Shown here one piece after another: positions 6,089 through 9,691 of a stretch of DNA of 9,691 bases. How positions within the stretch are numbered: the stretch's first letter is position 1; every line of letters starts with the position of its first letter. The notes beneath the pieces were generated by a model. It saw only the letters and a list, made by a program, of their open reading frames with translations, did no database searches and was not told the DNA's origin. A program made the position numbers and the translations under genes. This stretch comes from Sulfurospirillaceae bacterium. Its GTDB lineage: Bacteria > Campylobacterota > Campylobacteria > Campylobacterales > Sulfurospirillaceae. The stretch is from assembly GCA_028705785.1 (NCBI GenBank), contig JAQWCT010000085.1, forward strand, positions 1 to 9,691, given 5' to 3'.

Positions 6089-6117
6089 ATTATAACGCAT
6101 TAAAAGGGTAAAAATAA
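6089..6117. repeat. Copy of the pldA/eamA intergenic promoter region
   Basis: ATTATAACGCAT (6089-6100) is identical to 4704-4715, and the following bases (ending GGGTAAAAATA) resemble GGGATAAAAATA before the eamA remnant. It places a minus-strand TATAAT (6089-6094) upstream of the Dabb remnant. It is probably debris of the module duplication. Nothing else is recognised between 6118 and 6156. Confidence 0.6.
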
Positions 6118-6156
6118 TTTAATAGTGATTTAACAGAGAAAGCTTACTAGATAAAA

Positions 6157-6288
6157 TCAAAAAAGGAAAAAAGCATGGGCAGATAAGGCATTGCTTGTTT
6201 GTGCTTTTTGTTCTAAGGTTAAAAAATCTGTTGCAAAATGTAAGAGAAAAAATTGTGATACAATAATCAATAATGAGATGTTTTTCAA
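6157..6288 (-). pseudogene. pldA: 5' remnant of a third pldA copy
   Basis: The sequence reads MKNISLLIIVSQFF at the N-terminus, then LLHFATDF, LTLEQKAQ and NALSA, matching the signal peptide and the start of the Sel1-like segment of the intact pldA (MKRISLLIIASQFF and so on). Homology ends near codon 39 and a TGA follows at 6157-6159. The start is TTG (6286-6288), as in the intact copy. About 90% of the gene is missing. It sits divergently next to the intact eamA, in the same position that the intact pldA holds beside the eamA remnant. Confidence 0.88.
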
Positions 6289-6323
6289 ATAGTTGCTTCT
6301 TTTAATAAATAAATTATGACGAA

Positions 6324-6329
6324 TATTAT
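6324..6329 (+). promoter_or_regulatory. Candidate -10 box of the eamA-type gene
   Basis: TATTAT lies 11 nt before the ATG, so the transcript would be nearly leaderless. The same arrangement is kept in the duplicated copy at 4715-4734. The only ribosome-site-like bases are GGGA at 6330-6333. Confidence 0.35.
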
Positions 6330-6340
6330 GGGATAAAGAT

Positions 6341-7249
6341 ATGAACATTGTACAAAAAGGAAATTTGGCAGGTATTGCGGCGATTATTTTATGGTCAACG
6401 CTAGCCCTTTTTACAGTTTTAACTAACCAAATTCCGCCTTTTCAACTTACTGCTATGGCATTTAGTGTTGCTTTTTTGATAGGGCTTGGGTTATGGATAA
6501 AAGAGGGGAAAGGTATTCTTATTCACCTCAAAATACCCCTTAAGGTTTGGGTTTTAGGCATCTATGGACTTTTTGGGTACCATTTTTTTTATTTTATGGC
6601 GATTAAAAATGCTCCACCCCTTGAAGCCAATCTTATCAACTATTTATGGCCTCTTCTGATTGTGCTTTTTAGTGCTTTTTTACCTCACGAAAAATTGCGT
6701 TGGTTTCATCTTGTGGGCGCTATGTGCGGTTTTATTGGGGCTATTTTGCTCATTGGTTTTGGCAGGGAAGTGGGTTTTTCACTCTTACATGTAAAGGGTT
6801 ATGCATATGCTTTGATATGTGCGGTAGTTTGGAGTAGTTATTCGGTGATGTCTCGTTATTTTGGTGCTATTCCTACGAGTGCAGTGGGCGGATTTTGTGG
6901 CGTGACAGCCTTGCTTTCTTTTGGGGCGCATTTGATATTTGAGCAAACTTATATGCCTACCATGCAAGAGTTTTTAGCAACACTTATTCTAGGTTTTGGG
7001 CCTGTAGGATTGGCTTTTTTTGTTTGGGATGTGGGGATGAAGCGAGGTGACATTAAGCTCATAGGGTCATTGTCCTATGCGACACCATTATTGTCGACAC
7101 TTCTGCTGATTATTTTTGGATTGTCCACGCCCAGTCGTGTTATTTATTGGGCGTGTTTATTGATTGTGATGGGCTCTCTCATCTCTTCACTTCCTTTTTT
7201 CAAGGAGATGATTTTACGATTTAAAACTCGTAATCAACGACCTTTGTAA
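6341..7249 (+). CDS. DMT-superfamily (EamA) inner-membrane exporter, YddG-like
   Basis: A 302-residue inner-membrane protein with about ten hydrophobic segments in two homologous EamA halves. The first half opens with IVLWST-like IILWSTLALF (about 16-25) and contains EANLINYLWPLLIVLFSAFL (95-114). The second half runs from about residue 150 and contains GPVGLAFFVWDVGMKRGD and LSYATPLLSTLLLI. These elements resemble the aromatic amino-acid exporter YddG (VNYLWP, AAWNVG and SYFTPVLSS at matching places), so efflux of an amino acid or similar metabolite is a fair guess; the substrate is not shown. The gene is divergent from a pldA remnant, and its last 29 bases overlap the end of the convergent Dabb gene. 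It is the intact member of a duplicated module. Confidence 0.9.
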   Translation: MNIVQKGNLAGIAAIILWSTLALFTVLTNQIPPFQLTAMAFSVAFLIGLGLWIKEGKGILIHLKIPLKVWVLGIYGLFGYHFFYFMAIKNAPPLEANLINYLWPLLIVLFSAFLPHEKLRWFHLVGAMCGFIGAILLIGFGREVGFSLLHVKGYAYALICAVVWSSYSVMSRYFGAIPTSAVGGFCGVTALLSFGAHLIFEQTYMPTMQEFLATLILGFGPVGLAFFVWDVGMKRGDIKLIGSLSYATPLLSTLLLIIFGLSTPSRVIYWACLLIVMGSLISSLPFFKEMILRFKTRNQRPL

Positions 7250-7508
7250 CGGTGTTAATCGATTTTAAATAAGTCACGATGGCAACATGTACGGGATGTG
7301 ATGCGTAGATTTTGAGTTCATCCTTGTTGTCAAAGTCACAACTTAATGCCATATCAAAGGCTCGCTCTTCGGGAGAAAAATTAAGTCCCACTTCGAGGTT
7401 TTTCATTCCCTCTATTTTGCCATTCATTCCCATGAAACGAGTTTTGATGTCTTGTTTATTTGCTTCAGAGTTATCCTCTAACTTGAAAAATACGATATGT
7501 CTAACCAT
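7221..7508 (-). CDS. Dabb-domain (stress-responsive A/B barrel) protein
   Basis: A 95-residue dimeric alpha/beta-barrel protein of the Dabb family (PF07876 type), a cytoplasmic fold whose bacterial members are mostly without known function. Family features are MVRHIVFFK at the start, the HPVHVAIVTYL segment (about 72-82) and the last strand TKVVDYEF. The ATG at 7506-7508 has an excellent AAGGAG site 6 nt upstream. A TACAAT box at 7529-7534 could give it its own promoter in the 48-nt gap after the GGDEF-EAL gene; read-through from that operon is also possible. Its 3' end overlaps the convergent exporter gene by 29 nt, so the two transcripts could pair. A deleted second copy lies at 5888-6065. 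Confidence 0.92.
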   Translation of the reverse strand: MVRHIVFFKLEDNSEANKQDIKTRFMGMNGKIEGMKNLEVGLNFSPEERAFDMALSCDFDNKDELKIYASHPVHVAIVTYLKSINTVTKVVDYEF

Positions 7509-7528
7509 CTATTGCTCCTTTTTGATTG

Positions 7529-7534
7529 ATTGTA
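7529..7534 (-). promoter_or_regulatory. Candidate -10 box of the Dabb gene
   Basis: TACAAT on the minus strand, a 5/6 match, 20 nt before the ATG. No clear -35. Confidence 0.35.
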
Positions 7535-7556
7535 ATGAAACGGTATGAAAAAGATA

Positions 7557-8723
7557 TTACATCGTATGGGGTTGTTCAAAAATATAGCCTTGAAAAAAGT
7601 CAAAGGGTAGATTTTGAACACTTTTAAGCGCGGAGCGTGCATTGAGATGGGTAGCGATACTTTTTCCTCCACGCATGGCGGTCATTTCCAAAAGGGCTTT
7701 ACATGTAGATATCATTTGCGTATCAATGCTCAAGTTTCGAACGATATCGCCGTGTATTTTGACAAAATCAATGCCATTTGTTTCAAAAGACTTTAAAACA
7801 TAGGTATCGTGAACATTATCTAGTGCTATTAAAATGCCTACTTCTCGAAATTCTTGTGCGATTTTGACGATTTTTTCTATGTGTATTGGTTCATCACATT
7901 GAATTTCAAAGATAATAGAATGATGTGCAAAGCATTTTTTTAAGTAATCAACTCTTTGGTCATCTAGTAGGTCAAATGAAGAAAGATTGAGCGCTACTGG
8001 TTTATTTTGAGCCTTGGCAAGTGAGATGATTTTTTGGGAAATAGTTTGCAAAAGAAGGTCATAAAAGTTGCGTTCCCTTGCAATTTTGAGAAAAAGTTTT
8101 GGGGATTGTAATCCTTGATTGCATTCTAACCTAATCAACGATTCATAGTAAACTACGCAGTTTTGCCTGTCGACGATAGCTTGAAAATGGAGGACAATTT
8201 GCTCATTTTGAATAGCTTCAAGAAGCATTTTTTCGATTTTCTCTTCACTCTCTCCCATTAAAGTATTGGCAAATTCCGAGTAAGTGACAAAGAGTTGGTC
8301 TTCTGTTTTTGCCACAAGAAGAGCTTTTTGAGCCTTTTCAAGTGACTTGGTATGGTCAAAACTGATACCGATATGTACCTCTAAATCAATAGTCTTATCG
8401 CCAAAAGTATAGGTTTGGGCTTTGAGCACATCACACAGTGAAAAAATCACTTTTTCCATTTTGGCAAGTTCAAAAGGTGTGTCGAGTAAAAGGACAAATT
8501 GGTCATTTTCGAGGCGAAACAGTTCGGCTTCGTGTTGCTTTGAAAATGTCAAAAGAGCTTCCGAGAAAGCACACAATACAAAGTTTCCACCCTCATCGCT
8601 GTACTCAAGATTGATATTTTTAAACCCCTTGATGTCGACTAAAAAAAGTTTTGGATGTTTACATGTAAGGATATTTTCTGCAAATGCTCGAGAGGATTTG
8701 AGGTTGGTGAGCGCATCTATCAT
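7557..8723 (-). CDS. Degenerate GGDEF-EAL protein, probably catalytically inactive
   Basis: A 388-residue cytoplasmic protein that begins directly at a GGDEF domain (D-A-L-T-N-L at 3-8, about 1-150) and continues into an EAL domain (about 160-388), with no sensor domain or membrane segment. The cyclase signature is lost: the GGDEF position reads ENDQF (72-76) after R70. The phosphodiesterase motifs are also worn: EAL is ESL (194-196), the DDFGTG metal loop is DNVHDT (302-307), KID is KIH (322-324), and the AEGVE-type glutamate is replaced in SIATHLNA. Structural parts are kept, including LNLSS (245-249) and FFQGYIF (376-382). Such proteins usually bind c-di-GMP or a protein partner instead of making or breaking c-di-GMP. 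Its ATG overlaps the mobA stop (ATGA), with AAAGG 7 nt upstream, so translation is coupled to mobA. Confidence 0.9.
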   Translation of the reverse strand: MIDALTNLKSSRAFAENILTCKHPKLFLVDIKGFKNINLEYSDEGGNFVLCAFSEALLTFSKQHEAELFRLENDQFVLLLDTPFELAKMEKVIFSLCDVLKAQTYTFGDKTIDLEVHIGISFDHTKSLEKAQKALLVAKTEDQLFVTYSEFANTLMGESEEKIEKMLLEAIQNEQIVLHFQAIVDRQNCVVYYESLIRLECNQGLQSPKLFLKIARERNFYDLLLQTISQKIISLAKAQNKPVALNLSSFDLLDDQRVDYLKKCFAHHSIIFEIQCDEPIHIEKIVKIAQEFREVGILIALDNVHDTYVLKSFETNGIDFVKIHGDIVRNLSIDTQMISTCKALLEMTAMRGGKSIATHLNARSALKSVQNLPFDFFQGYIFEQPHTM

Positions 8724-9289
8724 AGGAGTGCCTTTGCTTTTTCGTAGTCATTTGGAAAATTGAGGTTTAAAAATGGCTCATCGCTTTCAAAGCTGATATA
8801 TTTTGTACTTATTTGCGCAAGGAGTGTGCGAATTTTATGCTCGTTTTGTTCAAGCATCGCAATGATTTTATCTTTGATACGAGGTCTATAGATGGCACAG
8901 AGTTGATGTGAACATGCTGGTGATTTTGCGATGAGCGCGTCAGTTTGGTCATCTAAGGCATCGTAGAGTTCTTGAAAAACTGCTTCAGTGACAAAAGGTG
9001 TATCCACGCTGAGTACACACACAGGCGTGTTGAATTTTTGAAAAATACTTAGAAGGGCAATGAGGGGAGATTGTGCTTCGTAAGTGCTAATGTCTTCAAT
9101 AAAAGAAGCCTCAAAGCCAAATTTATCTTTAGTCCTCGTGCTTACATGTAAGCTTTGAAAAAGAGGGGTGAGTCTGTGGATTTGATACTGTGTGAGAGTT
9201 TCAAATCCACCAAAGGGAAGTAATGCTTTGTCACTTCCCATGCGTGAACTTTTTCCGCCTGCTATGATGACGCAAGGCAGAGGTATCAT
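8720..9289 (-). CDS. mobA: Molybdenum cofactor guanylyltransferase MobA
   Basis: MobA attaches GMP from GTP to molybdopterin, making the MGD cofactor used by DMSO-reductase-family enzymes such as nitrate reductases and formate dehydrogenases. The 189 residues are full length. The N-terminal nucleotide-binding loop reads IIAGGKSSRMGSDKALLPF (8-26), with the GG, R and K of the family. SVDTPF (about 94-99) carries the metal-binding aspartate, and LNLNFPNDYEKA near the C-terminus is the usual NxNxPxD motif. The ATG shares one base with the leuC stop (TAATG) and has no strong ribosome site, so it relies on coupling to leuC. The 3' end overlaps the GGDEF-EAL gene by 4 nt. Pairing mobA with leuC is not a functional link I recognise. 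Confidence 0.95.
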   Translation of the reverse strand: MIPLPCVIIAGGKSSRMGSDKALLPFGGFETLTQYQIHRLTPLFQSLHVSTRTKDKFGFEASFIEDISTYEAQSPLIALLSIFQKFNTPVCVLSVDTPFVTEAVFQELYDALDDQTDALIAKSPACSHQLCAIYRPRIKDKIIAMLEQNEHKIRTLLAQISTKYISFESDEPFLNLNFPNDYEKAKALL

Positions 9290-9691
9290 TACAAATCTCT
9301 TGGGTCTGCTATTTTTCCCATTACAGCACTGGCTGCGGCAACGGCTGAATTGGCAAGGTAAATCTCACTGCTTCTATCACCCATTCGTCCGATAAAGTTT
9401 CGATTTGTCGTGGCAACACAGCGCTCACCTTGTCCTAAAATACCCATATATCCACCTAAACATGCGCCACAAGTTGGATTACTAAACACAGCGCCTGCTT
9501 CGACGAAGATATCGACTAAGCCTTCTTTTTGTGCTTGTAAGGATATCTTTTGTGTCGCTGGTGTGATGATAAGTCTGGTCTTTCGTGCTACTTTTCGACC
9601 TTTAAGGATTTTAGCCGCAATGCGTAAATCGCCCAATCTACCGTTTGTGCAACTACCGATAAAGACTTGATCCACAGCCATATCATCTGCA
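9289..9691 (-). CDS. leuC: 3-isopropylmalate dehydratase large subunit LeuC, 5' part outside the window
   Basis: The C-terminal 133 codons of an aconitase-family dehydratase, continuing beyond the right edge; the internal ATG at 9679-9681 is not the start. LeuC with LeuD converts 2-isopropylmalate to 3-isopropylmalate in leucine synthesis, using a [4Fe-4S] cluster. The three cluster cysteines are visible in GSCTNG and NPTCGACLGG, followed by the substrate-site block ATTNRNFIGRMG. The short spacing and the NRNFIGRMGDRSSEIYLAN block fit the roughly 420-residue LeuC subtype; a homoaconitase cannot be fully excluded from the fragment. Its stop overlaps the mobA start by one base. Confidence 0.92.
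   Translation of the reverse strand, partial: ADDMAVDQVFIGSCTNGRLGDLRIAAKILKGRKVARKTRLIITPATQKISLQAQKEGLVDIFVEAGAVFSNPTCGACLGGYMGILGQGERCVATTNRNFIGRMGDRSSEIYLANSAVAAASAVMGKIADPRDL

Noticed and set aside
8422..8763. 113-codon open frame on the plus strand
   Set aside because: It is opposite the GGDEF-EAL and mobA coding sequence, with low-complexity Ser/Arg content and no ribosome site or motif.

Overview
The window looks like chromosomal DNA of an AT-rich Campylobacterota bacterium, most likely Sulfurospirillum or a close relative. This is inferred from the low GC content, an HP0495-type DUF493 protein, a PldA with a Campylobacterota-style N-terminal extension, and two molybdenum-cofactor genes. 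No species can be fixed from the sequence alone.

Layout. At 1-840 (+) is the 3' part of a GltD/NfnB-type NADPH flavoprotein. At 876-2817 (-) is a compact operon, moaC, DUF493, long helical protein, whose start lies 26 bp from a mobile-element-like repeat. At 2844-3117 is a gene-free palindromic element. It has perfect 33-bp terminal inverted repeats flanked by TA and folds on paper into a four-way cloverleaf of two related 97-nt arms; its left end appears to supply a promoter to moaC. At 3309-3581 (+) is a small RRM RNA-binding protein. At 3632-7508 is a scrambled array derived from about three copies of one module: pldA (outer-membrane phospholipase A, -), eamA (DMT-family exporter, +) and a Dabb-domain gene (-). 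One pldA, one eamA and one Dabb gene survive. The rest are a pldA with one frameshift, an eamA start of about 60 bp, a Dabb gene with an internal deletion, and a pldA 5' end. At 7557-9691 (-) is a coupled operon, leuC (partial), mobA, and a degenerate GGDEF-EAL protein, in which the genes overlap by 1 and 4 nt.

How the genes fit together. moaC and mobA both serve molybdopterin cofactor synthesis, at an early and a late step, but lie in separate operons. leuC belongs to leucine synthesis. The GGDEF-EAL protein has lost the visible catalytic motifs of both domains, so it is more likely a c-di-GMP sensor or protein-binding adaptor than an enzyme. The pldA/eamA/Dabb array shows tandem duplication followed by complementary loss.

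The observations most worth a second look are the cloverleaf element with compensatory arm differences, the decayed three-copy module, and a strong excess of the 8-bp palindrome TACATGTA (six copies, in several reading frames and between genes). No rRNA, tRNA or CRISPR array was seen.
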